Source of the DNA: Brienomyrus brachyistius
Lineage: Eukaryota; Chordata; Actinopteri; Osteoglossiformes; Mormyridae
Direction of reading: 5' to 3'
NCBI RefSeq assembly: GCF_023856365.1
Contig: NC_064548.1
Location: 21,252,461-21,316,460, forward strand
Length of the DNA stretch: 64,000 nt
Below, one piece after another: positions 12,401 to 24,590 of this stretch. A program made the position numbers and the translations under genes. The notes under the pieces were generated by a model. That model had not been told where the DNA came from. It was given only the letters and a program-made list of their open reading frames with translations, and ran no database searches. How positions within the stretch are numbered: position 1 is the stretch's first letter; every line of letters begins with the position of its first letter.

Positions 12401-15400
12401 TACTTTCACAAGGTTCTGGAACGAAATAGTCCTTCACTAAGCTCAACAGTATAAGTACATCTTAACTTTCATTGTTTCATAATGTGCCTGTCCACCAGAA
12501 TACCATTGCTCTGTCTGACCATATTCTTATTTTTCAAATTGCACTCTTGTGACAAGTTTTATAGATATGACCCCAGCGTCTTCGAATGATGTCTCATCAA
12601 TCATAGCTGACTGCCAATATAGTAGGAACAGAATGCATAGTGACACAGTAAGTCAGGATGTCGCGTCACAGACCCATGGATCCCTGCCCGGGCTTCGTGC
12701 GTCTGCAGATACCATGATCTCCCTTTACTCGTACCCCCCAAGTACCCTGGATCCTTCTAGTGCTGCAAATGCATGTGGTTTAGGTAAATTAGCCTGTATG
12801 CACCCTGGGATGCGGATGCAGGATGTGATGCCCTGGTACAGGCTCCAGCCTTGCTGGGTACTTGTTTATAGGAGATGAGTAAACAACTGTAATGATCACA
12901 GTAGGGCGTTGGCTTCCACCCCGTTAGAACGCAAAAAAAAGGCACATTGTAAGGTGTTTCATAACTCTCACAAAGACCACCAAGTAACATTTCTAAAATA
13001 TTTTTACAGCTGAACTTCTCAAATGACTGAAATTGGTTTTGATTTCTTATATATAAAACCGCCAAACTGACAGCCAGCGAAACTCACTGGATATGTTACT
13101 TAACACATAATTGTGCTGAGTTCATTAATTTCCTGGGCAGAGATTACATTCAACGTATGTCTCTAGGCAGTAACAATAAACAGCTCAGTGTTGTACCCAC
13201 TGCTGATGTTGCCGCAAGACATATTACAAACTGTATATGGAGTGAATTAACTTCACTAATTATACATTTAAATTATCCACTTTTTTATTAGTCCAAAACC
13301 AACTAAAGGGATTCATCCTAAAACTGATAAACCATAGATATATAAATTCAAATAGATTCCAAATCTGGCAAGATTATGGTAATCAACCTTCTGCAAAATG
13401 AACCTAATCTGAATTCCAATTTTCTTTCTAACTATGGGCTATCTCAGCATTTCCATTCTTAGGAAAGATTGTACATCAACTGTCTGTCATCCTCCAGCAG
13501 AGAAATGTCTTTACGTGTCAGTCTCGCTTCAGCCATTTCACTGTTAATCTTGTCTCCTCAGATTGTGGGGCCGTCTCAGTATTTTCAGATTTAAGAATCA
13601 TGTTTTATGCTGCAGATCCTACCAAAGCGCCGAAGCCTTTGTGAACAGGTACACTCCTGTTCCTGGCATTCTGCGGTTAGCTATAGAGCAGCAGTCCGCC
13701 GATTGATAAGTTTGGCAGCATCTGCCAAAATGATTGTTACAACTCCTGTCATGGAAACAAAGGTCTGCTAAAAAGACGCTCCTTTTTCACCACATTCCTT
13801 TCTATTTTGAGCTTACATTTAGCGCATTAGAAATCCCCGTTTGATGGGATATTGTAGCAGCTTGTTTATAGCTGTTGCGCACACAGTGAAGATCGACATA
13901 CTTCATCTTTCACATTCAATCTTTTAGCTGTTCGGTAATAGTTAAGGGCACTGAGCAGAGGACAAATGTTGACTACAGAGCTGTTTGTCAAAAAGCAGCC
14001 CTCACTGTCACCCTAACACCGTATTTGATCCTCCCATTAGCTCTGCCTCACTGTGATTTGTCGCTGAGCACGCCAGGTTTCAGTCACAGTACTATGCAGC
14101 CTCAAATTTCATTATACCTCTGCGCCTTTAGTGTCTCTATCTTGCTACTTCACCGGTATTTATGCATAGAATGCTTACAAGAAGATTAAGAGGGATACTA
14201 CTCAAAGACATCTTTAATGGTTTTTGCTTTAAATAATAATCTCCGTTGCATACAGGTGTTGTTTAAGAAGAAAACTTACTACCCCTCTTGCTTCTCACTT
14301 CGAATTGTTTTAATCCTATGAAATGCAGTAATAAAACAAACGAACAACACAAGTACAGAAACAGACCAGAGCAAATAAGAGGCGAAGACACAGTGGAAGC
14401 AGACTGCTTCCTTTGTAACCTGTTCCTTAAAGTGTAATACACCTTAAAAGGAAAAAAAAGGCTTTTGGAGGGTGTTGTTCTTGTCCCTGTTTGGGGGGGG
14501 GGGTACCTACCTTAATTTTCCAAAGTGTGTTTAGATTTGTATGGTGCCACAAATTATTGTTAAATTAATTCAATTAATCTTTGTTTTTTTACTTAATCTC
14601 CCCTTTTGCGGCCATTCTTATTTAGCCCACACACCATCTATGGACATCTCACTTGCAGTAATATCAACAGAAATGTTCAGGCACTCCAGCCCAATGTGCT
14701 ACTGCTGCCATATAAGCGACCTGCATTATCCCACTGTAATTACTAACCCTGCACCACCCTCAGCCACAATGGGACTGTCAGATGTAATTTACCGCAGTGT
14801 ATCTGATCTGTGAACTCTACATGTACGACTTTCATTTACCCAGAGCGTTTTTATTTTTTGCGAGTGGTCAGGAAATAATTTATATTTTGCCCTATATATT
14901 TTTGTTCCTCCTGAAAACATTTATGTTGTACAATGGATAATGACAAACTGCTGCATCGAATAAAATTTGATTGACTGATGCAACAGTCGATGCTCATCCT
15001 GCTACAACAGACTTAGATTAGGTGTAACAGATGTAAAGAATAATTCATCCCGCGTAACACATTTTGACATAATTACTTAAAATTTATATTTGCTCAGTTG
15101 AGACAATTTTGTGCTTGCAAATGTGTTATCTGTGATGATTAGCCAGCTGAATCAGAACTCCCCTCAGTATTTAAGGAAAATCTGCGTTGAGCCTCACAGC
15201 CTACTGGTAGCACATGAGTGCACTAGAGACCAGATGATGGATTTTTCCCTGTACTGTAACAAGAGAATCTGTGGCCTGCTTTGCTGCAGTGGACAGCAGG
15301 AGATGTGGTCCAGGAGGGGTCCTGACTTTAATCCACATCCAGCTGTTTCTGCCGTGCCTGAGTGAACCACTGTCAGCACGTTAGTCTGTTTTGATTCTCT

Positions 15401-15558
15401 TCTCTAATGATGGAGGCCTGAATTGATGAATGTTTGTGCTGGTCCTGGTCCGTTGTCAGTGTCCTTGCTTGCTGTCATGTAGCTTTTCTGTGATGTTCCC
15501 AGTCTGTGCTCACATGATCCGTGATGATTTGGGATTATGTTTACATTCTTTTTTTTTT
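9477..15558. other. Long non-coding stretch, no gene recognised
   Basis: About 6 kb of unique-looking sequence. Homopolymers occur at 11,356-11,368 (A) and 14,493-14,503 (G). Open frames up to 117 codons exist (for example 10,607-10,960), but that one begins with GTG, shows no domain and lacks exon-like boundaries. Confidence 0.5.
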
Positions 15559-15810
15559 GGTAATACTTTACTCTCACCTATAATACAGTACAGATACCTT
15601 CAAAAGGCATTATAATGGTCAATGTAAGCATTAATGATGCTTTGTACTGCATTATAAAAGTATCTACAGGTCATTATAGGTGAGAACTTCATAAGGCAGC
15701 CATAATGCATAATAAACATGGCTATAGTGTGGCATGCCTTTTTATAAATTGTATAGCCATGCTTATACTGCTTTATGAATGCATTATAATGTGTTATGAA
15801 TGAGGTCATA
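15559..15810. mobile_element. Putative AT-rich foldback element
   Basis: Starts GGTAATACTTTACTCTCACC and is filled with GCATTATAATG-like palindromic motifs. A perfect 12-bp inverted repeat, CTCACCTATAAT (15,573-15,584) against ATTATAGGTGAG (15,673-15,684), encloses its left half. The GGTAATACTTTA opening recalls a family of fish DNA-transposon-derived repeats. I could not find a matching right terminus, so it may be truncated. Confidence 0.5.
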
Positions 15811-18412
15811 GATTCTTCATAGAAAACGTTTTTGAGTGTTTTTTAAACTGGTCTGAAATAATCTTTGTATGTGGTAATGTTAGTCTGGAATTACACTATT
15901 CTTAATTCGTGTTTCATGTCCAAGACCCCACCTGGCTGCTGAATCACCACAAGCCCAACACAGAGACCGGATCAGCTTATGTCTGTTAACTTCATTTACA
16001 TTCATCCGCAACATTCATTTAGCTTTGGTCATTTGCCTAAAACACTCATGCCTTACAGCAGGCATTACACAAGCATCCGATCACTAATTGTGAGTGTGAG
16101 CCCCCCAAGTGGCAGAATAAATGGGAGCTGCTCGGTTCAGACCGTTAAAATCAGCCAAGTTTCTCCACCGGCTGCTGCAAAAGTAGCCTCCCTGACCCGC
16201 CGTCTTCCTGATGACGCGTTGGTGCCCGGCGGGGGGGGGGCGCGGGGGGGGGGGGGGGGGCATCGCGTGGCTCCCCCAATTAGTGCGCAGCTTTTGCGTG
16301 GTGCCAAAGTTTTCTCGAGCACAAAACAAAAGAGGGGGGCCACTCACAGGGACATGAATCAGAGGAGAACACATCAACTGTCAAGCACTTCCTGACAAAG
16401 TGGGAGGAAAAGAGAATACAGGAGAAATGGTGAAAGGGAATCACAGTCACACAGCACTGCTACTCTGATATTAGCGTTTGCCCTAAACCCTCAACAGGGC
16501 AACAACAAACCTGTTAGTCACATCAGGCGCTTGACAACCACATGCCAAACATGTGCGGTGATCTTTGGATCAAGTGAATCGAACTCTTGGTGATTCACTT
16601 AAAATGCTGTGGAAAGCATCTCCAGGGATGCATGTGAATCAGTGAGCATGGAGACCCCTTCAGTCAAAGCAGCAGCAAGCCAGCTTTGGTTGGTCAGCAT
16701 GTTTATTGCCTTTCATGCCCAGATCTAGGTCACCACCTCTGGTACAGAAGGACCACGCTCTTGTGTTGCACTTTAATTAATATTGGGTTGATGTAGAAAC
16801 ACTTAATGATTGCTTCAACAGAACCATTGGATCTGGTGTTGAGCAATCTATGAACACTCTGGGGCCATGCTAGGGCACTCTCATTCATAAAAGAGAAGGA
16901 TGAAAGAGCCTTTGCTATTGCCAGTGAGGACATTTACTGTAATCAGTGTGGATGCTTGAAGTCTGCCACCTTTCCTTTTGCTACGCTGCACCTCTTAACG
17001 TCACAGCATCATGACCTATAGCGACTCAGCTGGGTGCTTGCATGTTTCCCGCTTGTTGAAAGACCCTTTGCAAATCTGCCCTAAAAATTCCACCGGAGCG
17101 GAAGTGTGAAGTCGGCGAGCGCTTTGCGGGAGGTGCCCGTCCACGGCACACTTGCTGGGTGCACGTACTTATCTTTCAAAGCACATCCCCTAGGTGCAGT
17201 GAATCAGCGAGGACAGCCCCAGCCACGGTAACTAGATTGAGTAGAGGCCATTTGAAATCAAATTACCGGACCCCGCTTGGAGAACAAGAGTCACTCCTCC
17301 CTTTACAGAGGCCCAGTTTCTTTTATTTCATCTCAGCATCGATCAATAAATATCTATCTCCAGAAATAGAATGAAAAATGATTCACGGCTAATTTACAAC
17401 AGGCCGTGAAGATAAATCGCTGTTTCTTTCTCATTTATGTCATCTGATTTCTCATCTTTGTATGCTTAAAGAAATCTATTACCCCGCTTCAGCAGACATG
17501 GACACAGAGACATTTATGTCCCCTGATTTCTCATCTATGGGTCCCGGTTAATGACATTATTGACAGGCAGGCGGCTGTGTGGGGGTCCCTTAATGTCGAG
17601 TACAAGAAAGTTTGGGAAACAGGGACTCAAGAAGACGCACCTGGGGAGGAAATTACTGTAACTCTGCCAGCAATGGCAGCAGTTTGAAATGCAAACCACT
17701 TACGTAAACCTGAAATTAAAATGGTTGACACATTTCAGACTTCCACGTCTCCCAGGAAGGAGGCAGACCACCAAAGGAATGGCCCAGATCACAAGTGATG
17801 CAGCTCAGCAGTGCATTCTCAGTATCTGGAAACCAGCTGGAGAACCCATTCAGAACTGTCATTATCACAGTACACTAAATACAAGCTTATGCAGTTGCTA
17901 GGGCGTCACAAGCATGGTTATTAGTAGGTGTGGCAGAAGTGAGATCAGTACAGGAAATTACATAGTGGTTAATGCCTCAGTATGTGTTTAATCAGTTAAC
18001 AGATCAGAGTTATAGGAGAACAGACCAGTATCCCGCTCTGCTAGCATGTTTGCAGCTTACGTCTATGCATTTTCAGTAACGGCGCATGCAGTATGGACTG
18101 CACAGTCCTCCAGGCAGGGGGCGCTGCAGATGGAAATTCAGGCTCATGCATTCATTGATTCAATTCACTTTGCCAAAAATCCTAAAAAGAAATTAGCCAC
18201 ATCAATACAGCAAACATAAAGCGATTACTTCTATCATTCTTATCTAAACGGCAGTCCTTTGGCCAGGCCATGTTAGCATTGTTGAATCCATCCACGACAG
18301 AGCGCACACCCAAGACTCACTGCTTTGCTCGCGTGAATGAAGCTCTCTCCTTAGTCATTATGTAGCTCCCTAACTGCAAAACCAGATTAATTTCAGCACT
18401 ACGATCATGTGG
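15811..18412. other. Non-coding stretch, no gene recognised
   Basis: Unique sequence with G runs at 16,231-16,260. The segment 17,160-17,560 has the balanced, low-repeat look of a conserved non-coding element and repeats CATTTATGTC...CTGATTTCTCATCT about 80 bp apart (near 17,433 and 17,511). Conservation cannot be tested here. Confidence 0.4.
16231..16260 (+). repeat. Paired G homopolymers (10 and 17 nt)
   Basis: G10 at 16,231-16,240 and G17 at 16,244-16,260 are separated by CGC. The tract has G-quadruplex potential on the plus strand. Confidence 0.9.
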
Positions 18413-18856
18413 TTAACCTTCGTCCTGTGTTAGCTTTCCGTACACAACTCTTATGTTAGACGGGTCGTGCCGATCCGTTTTTTAAACCAGCCATTAAATA
18501 CCCTCAAAACAATTATTTATCATCCAATTTGTTTCTTACCTCTTGGTTACCTTGTTAGGCTTCCTTATCCATGAAAATATTTGTTTTAGTATTTTTGGTG
18601 TGGCTTTCTGGACCTTTCCTATGACAGCATACCTCTCATTTTCAATAAAAAATAATGGTAAAATAAGCCTCAAGTGAATAAAATAAATAAACTGAATTGG
18701 TCTTATCTTGCCTCACATGTCTTGCCTAGTGGACATTTTTTTATGTATTTTTTTAAAATAGATTTCCTTGATGCAGTAAACAAATCTATGTGGTGCTTTA
18801 TGCATTTTAACCTTACAAAAGGGTCGGTGCCGACCCCAACACCAGAGGAAGGCTAA
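18413..18856. mobile_element. piggyBac-like MITE at a TTAA site
   Basis: Left end TTAACCTTCGTCCTGTGTTA leads to GGGTCGTGCCGATCC. The right end, read on the minus strand, is TTAGCCTTCCTCTGGTGTT followed by GGGTCGGCACCGACCC. The two are related terminal inverted repeats at a TTAA target, with the right copy mutated to CTAA. TTAA duplication with CCYTC-type ends and a subterminal GGGTC motif fits piggyBac-derived MITEs common in fish. The interior is AT-rich and has no transposase frame. Confidence 0.7.
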
Positions 18857-19510
18857 CTTAGTGACTATATCTATGCCCTGTATTCTCTATTCACAATGCA
18901 GCATATTACAAACATGTCTGTTTGCATTGTATTTTGTTCTTGGCTACTTGATATTTTATTTCTTGTAGGAAATAGTATTGACTCCATCCTTTCTGGTGAC
19001 TCATTGCATGTCCTTGTATGGTCTCGGCTGAGCGATATCTTCCTTTCAGCCCAGAGTGTCTCACTGTGGGTAAGGTCACCTGGTAACAAAATGAATAATT
19101 AAAATGGCCACCACCAGGCTGCCTGCATGAGAGAGGAGGTGTCTAGGTGAGATGACGCTGGGCGGGTAGCTGTTTGAGCGCTCGATAGCCTGCTGTCCTG
19201 CACGCTGTACTCCCTTGCGGCTTGAGCAATTGCTCAGGGCCCTTCAAACCCTGCAGACGCTGAGCTAATCAAAGCCCTTCTGCCAGAGTAGAGTCTCTGA
19301 GCATGGGGCCTAATTGCCCTCATGGTACTGTGTGTGAGAAATCGTGTGAGACCTTGTACATGTTCTCCTGTTAATGAAAAGGTGAGGCTGGAAGTCTCTG
19401 TAACACAATTCTTCTAATTCAGAGTCTCTGAAGCCATGAGATTGGATCTGCATGGAGCAGGCTCCATGTTATGTCATCAACCAAGTAGTGAAATTGAATC
19501 AGTGGGAAAA
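18857..19510. other. Non-coding stretch, no gene recognised
   Basis: Unique sequence. No repeat or exon-like segment noted. Confidence 0.5.
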
Positions 19511-19735
19511 CACCAGTGCTCCAGCAATGATGATCAAATACTGAACCAGCTCCACCAATAAAGAATCAGTTATGCCCCAGGTCCACCAATGATGAACCGG
19601 CAATGCCCTAGGTCCACCAATAATGAACCGGCAATGCCCTAGGTCCACCAATGATGATCTTCAATGCTCCAGGTCCACCAGTGAGGAACAATAATTCACC
19701 CGCTCTGCCAGTGAATGACTTCTTATACTCAGGTG
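19511..19735 (+). repeat. Short minisatellite, unit about 31 bp
   Basis: AGGTCCACCAATGATGAACC followed by GGCAATGCCCT recurs with a 31-bp period. About three clear copies lie at 19,580-19,675, with diverged copies on both sides. Confidence 0.75.
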
Positions 19736-22700
19736 AACCAGAAAAATGAGACAGACAGTGTTCTAATAACCCAGAAATGCATGTGTAGGCAGGCGGCTCA
19801 TATGCAGTCAGGTGTTTTTGCCCAACAAACCTAGAAAGGAAATTGTCTCAGATGCTATTGAACTAGCACAGCACAGTGGGCAAGTCTTCGATTCTAATTT
19901 AACAGTGAAATATAGTTGTATCTTCAATCTGTTCTGTAAAACTGGCCTGCACTTTTCATGCCTGTGAGTAAGAACATCCCTAGAGGGAGCATGTCGAGCA
20001 TAACCATTTCAGCACCTCATCTCCAGTTGGACACGGGCTCTGTAGTTCTACCACAAGAACTTTGGTATCCAGTGTCTCTCGAGAACTATCTTTTGAACAT
20101 CTTAAATCCGACAACAAACTCCTGACTTGCTAACTGCCCACCCCTCAGGCACAAACTCGCATTACCGGAGGGGCTTTGATCTCAGACAGCTCCTCTGATA
20201 GTTCAACACCTCCCCGTTTCTCTTCTTCAGCAGGTGGGGGCCATTTCAGCAGAAATAACCTGTAATATCCAGGCTCAGTCTCTACTGTTTTATATTTGCA
20301 TTCCATTTTCATTTGTTTGCAATTCACTTCCCAGCCACCTTCAAACACAGACCTGCCTTCTCTAGAGTTCGGTTTCTATTCAGATTGTCTTCTACAGTAG
20401 CTTTCTGAGGGCAAGTACCGGTTTATCTGTCTTCTTCATTTCAGCTATTGGTTATTCAATGTCAAAGAAGGAGCACAATGCATAGACTTTCCTGAACCAT
20501 TCATACATTATCTACTGTTAAGGTCTTGGTGGTAAAGGGGCACCTCCGCACGGTCTAAAGCAGATCGATCTAACAGGCTTTCTCTTCCAATCTGCAGTGT
20601 GTTGGAGGCCTAGATTTTAAGCATCTGTCACCACACTTTCTTGCACATATTTCAGACCTGAAATGCAGAAATTTCAGCAGGTTTAACGTCTGTGGACTTT
20701 GACCGTAATGAACAGGAAACATAGTTAACTCTTTCCAAGGAGTTCATGACTGGGATCACCTGGTGAGACATAAGAATTAACCGTTTGCCAGCAGTGGCTG
20801 TTTATTTTTAATTGTTGTTGTTTTTCTTTCAGCACTATGTTTTATTTTAAATAAAAATAACACTTCAATTCATCTCTCTTCTTAAAATGCATGGCAGATT
20901 TAAAGTTTTATGGTAAAATTAGCGCCAGCTGACATTCTGTTGGTGGAGCATGCGAGGCGTGTGGACCTTTGCCGAGTCTTTATGCCGCTTTGTTGAGTTC
21001 CAGGTCGTCATGGAAACGTGCATTGGATCATGACAGTGGCACCACCCCCCCACCCAACCCCCCCGGCATGTTAAGGAGAAAACCTCAGAGGCCCAAGCAT
21101 GTCCAAAAGCTGGCTCTCCTGATACCGGTGGTCTGGCTGAGCTTCTCCAGAGCCCTCAGATCCAGTGACAAGCTCCAAGACCTGGTACTGCCGTGGGGCT
21201 CGGCTTATCTGTCAGAGGCTTCAAGCGCCGATCACAGGGGACACGACGTCAATCGGCAGAAAACAGGCCTTCGTCTTGATGACAATGTTGATGAGTCAAC
21301 ATGAGCAACCCACTCCTGTGTGATTTTTTTCCCGTTCAGCTCTTAATTAAGCACAGGGCTTAAGACGTTAATTGTCTACAGGGATATTTCAGGCTTTCAC
21401 ATTTAAGTGTTTCATCCTGTATTATAATTGCTTGTATGTTTTTGCTGTCGTATCTCGATTAGGAGATCATGTAAGTGGCCCAATCCCTCCAGTGAAAGGT
21501 AATCTTAAGAAAGGAATGCCTTCTCTGAGTCCTCGAACCGCATCTTCTCGTGAATAACTGCGAGCTGGAAGTCTCCATAGGCTTCCAAAGTTTGCTTCTA
21601 CAGATTGAGGGGACACAGTTCAGGGACTGTCAGTGATACACTGGTGGATCGTTTTTGAGAAGATGCTGGAATACGACGAAAATGCATAACATATGATCAC
21701 TGTTAGTTTGTTTTTGGCTTAAACACCGGAGATGTTGATGCTCCATCCGCTGATGAAGGTAGATGAAATAAAGACTGAGCCACAGCATCTTAGATACGGA
21801 AACATACCGTCCATAGTAGGTGGATGGGTTACATCAGAAAATACAAGGATTGCATTGTTGGTGGAGGAGCAGCTAATGTAAAACTACCAGAAAACAACGC
21901 GATGTCTTGCACTACTGTTTACATTGAATAAAATATGGCACACTTTCCCTAGTCAAGCACGTTTTCTCACTGCTGGTTTGAAGAAAATAACTGACAAAAT
22001 TAACAGCAGAAACTGCAGTAAACTAAAGCCATAGCTAAGTTTTAGGAAATACAAAGACTTGACAGAGAGTGACTCCCAGTAAAGAGATTTCAGTCTAGAG
22101 GATTAATTTTAGAGCTTCAAAGACTATTTTTAATTCAGCAGAAAGATAAACTACAGCTGGATAAAATAATTTTGAATAAAGAACGATAACCAACATTTAC
22201 AGAAGAAACCTATTAGTCAGGATGACTTGAGTGAATTCCTTTTCTAGTTCATTCCAACACTTGCCTTTTATAATGGATGCCTATTCTGGAATTAAGTGCT
22301 TTTTTGCTTTGTAAATGACTTTTAACTAAACACAACTCACGGTGCTCTTTTTATTCCGGTTCTGTAAGAGCATAATGTTTTTCGAATAAATGATTCTTGT
22401 TTATGGGACTATTTAAGTGGATTATTTCGATAGCCTTATGCAGGCAGAAGCGCTGGATCGTAAACGCCATTGACAAGGCTAATTGATGGGGCCGTAAGTA
22501 AGGAACTGGAAATAAGCAAAGGTGAAGCCACTTAGCTGGCATGAATGTCGCAACACGCAGCTGTCACTGTATGGCCATTGAGCAGTGAAAGGGGAGACCC
22601 GCCATGTGTGGGTGAAAACGGCTTTTTGAGCACTGCATGCTCCAGGTGTCTCTGCAGTTTCAGAGTTTCCGCTGTCTTACAATCTAAATAAATCATACTT

Positions 22701-22849
22701 TTTTATCGTTCCTCCAGTGATTTTCACTTTGGTTCAACATGAGATCTCCGGGTTGTCAGAGGTCTGATTTTAACACAACTTGCCGTATTTAATGAGCAAA
22801 GCTTCTGCTTTTTAGCTGGATGATAAACTATTTACTGTAAAAATCTGTT
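19736..22849. other. Non-coding stretch, no gene recognised
   Basis: About 3.1 kb of unique sequence. Short open frames only, none with a recognisable domain. Confidence 0.5.
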
Positions 22850-22897
22850 CCACCCCTGTGACCCTATAGAGGGTAACCAGTTGGAAGACGGATGGAT
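22850..22897 (+). mobile_element. L2/SINE-type tail end fragment
   Basis: CCCCTGTGACCCTATAGAGG, then GTAACCAGTTGGAAGACGGATGG with changes, matches the terminal part of the L2/SINE tail seen elsewhere in the window. Only about 50 bp remain. Confidence 0.45.
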
Positions 22898-22979
22898 CTC
22901 TGTTCCTTTGTTTCCGCTGGTTACCATATAATTGCTGTCAGCTGTCAATCGAGGCACATTTTCTCCAGATCCACTGTTT

Positions 22980-23255
22980 GAGGTCGGTGTGCTCCTTCAG
23001 GGTTCATGGTTCGAATCGCTCCTCCTCTGTGTAACTGTGGAGGCTTCTCTTGTGTTTTGTGTGGGTGATCTCCAAGTACTTCAGTTTCCTCCTGACTGGT
23101 GTCTGAAAATTGCCCATACTGCACCTTTGTGTGTGTGTGTGTGCCTGCAGTGAACAGACATTCCATCTAGGGTATACCCTAGCCTTGTGCTGCCTGGGAT
23201 GGATCCCAGGCTCCCCTACAAGTCTGACCAGTAGTTGGAAGATTAGTGGATGGGT
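22980..23255 (+). mobile_element. L2/V-SINE-type repeat, 3' part
   Basis: In order: GGTTCATGGTTCGAATC, CTGTGTAACTGTGGAGGCTT, GTGTGGGTGATCTCC, CAGTTTCCTCCTGACTGG, AAAATTGCCCATA, a GT repeat (23,128-23,142), CATCTAGGGTATACCCTAGC, CTTGTGCTGCCTGGGAT, CCAGGCTCCCCTAC and GTTGGAAGATTAGTGGATGG. This is the usual order of the fish L2/V-SINE 3' region. Open frames crossing it are not called as genes. Confidence 0.75.
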
Positions 23256-24264
23256 GGCATCGGCGTTATGTGCCAAGAATCCATGCCTTCCACCCCACAG
23301 ATGGCTTTAGACTAGATGTGGGTGCAGATTAAATATTTTCACTTAATCTTTTCTTAGAACGATGAGCAGGTAAAGTCAGTTACATGCCACCCACAGTGAA
23401 GAGAACTGTGATGTGGTATTTCTGTCACAGTGAGCATCACTGAGGGACACTGGCAGATTCCTGACCTGTGGCTGAATAACAGGGGGGGGGGGGATTTCTG
23501 TCTTTCTAAAGGTATTGAACCCTCCTTCCCGCGACCTAGATTTTCACTCCCCCGAAACTGCTTCTTGGCAAACAGCCAAACCCTCATTCCTATCATATTT
23601 GTGATTTTTTTTGCCAGTATTTATAGTCAGTACAGTTGATGTTTACCGATGGAATTGACAGATCCAAATGCTGTGAATGTTCCAATGAAGTGAATGTCAG
23701 AGACAAATGATAATCAGATATGGGAATGGAGGGAGAGTGGAGCCTGTAAAAAGCTTTGTCCTGTTATTATCCAAACAACAAAAGGAGCATCCATCTTGCT
23801 TTTTAGTTATGTGTAAATCGAATGGACTTGATTTGATGCCTGTTTTGTGAAGAGGGAGGTGATTCACAGCACAGAGTCATACAGTTCATTGGGAATAAGG
23901 GAGGGGTCTTCTGACCTTCTGAAGCGTGTTCTCCAGAACTCCAGCATGTTGGCTTTAGAGATGCATGTAGGATGACATCCCAAGGACTTCAGCATTTGGG
24001 GAGGGGGAAGGGTCATTAATTTGGGGTGTGTGTACTACCAGTGTATGTTGTACGCCTCGTTCCATCTACCAGTGTCCCACTACAAATATTAAACTGTTTT
24101 AAATAAATTTGAATTAAGTCACATCACATGTAAGCTGTTTATACTATTTTCAGTGTTCAGTATTATTACTACAAATCTGTTCAATGATGCCTTCTATCAC
24201 CATGCTGAACATGTCAGTCATCCTGAAAAATCTCTGTCATTCAGAGGTCCATCTGCCATAGTAA
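23256..24264. other. Non-coding stretch, no gene recognised
   Basis: Unique sequence with a G12 homopolymer at 23,482-23,493. Confidence 0.5.
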
Positions 24265-24590
24265 ATGATCCATCCATCCATCCATCCATCCATTTCCTTA
24301 CCTGCTGGTCCTATGCAGGTCATAGGGATCCAGAGTCTAGAGGTGCAAGGCAGGGAATAGCCCAGGACCGGGCATCAACCCATCACAGGGCACACACACA
24401 CACACACACACACACATACCAGTCACACACACAGTCACATTTATGGACAATATGGTAACAACATTTTACCTCAGCATGTTTTTTGGATTGTGGGGGGAAA
24501 CCTGAGTACCTGGATGAAACCTTACAGCAACACAGGGAGGGAGCACAAGCAATCTCCATCCATAGAGCCAGGGTAGAGACTAAAGCCAAC
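24265..24590 (-). mobile_element. L2/SINE-type repeat, reverse orientation
   Basis: On the plus strand, CATC repeats (24,268-24,294) precede GGTCATAGGGATCCAGAG, GCAAGGCAGGGAATAG, ATCAACCCATCACAGGGCAC, a CA repeat (24,390-24,416), TTTATGGACAATATGG, TTTTTTGGATTGTGGGG, CTGAGTACCTGGATGAAACC and CACAGGGAGGGAGCACAAGC. This is the reverse complement of the L2/SINE tail order at 22,980-23,255. Confidence 0.75.

Noticed and set aside
12780..12880. Possible further L2/SINE tail (ACAGGCTCCAGCC)
   Set aside because: Only a short motif match without the rest of the tail order.
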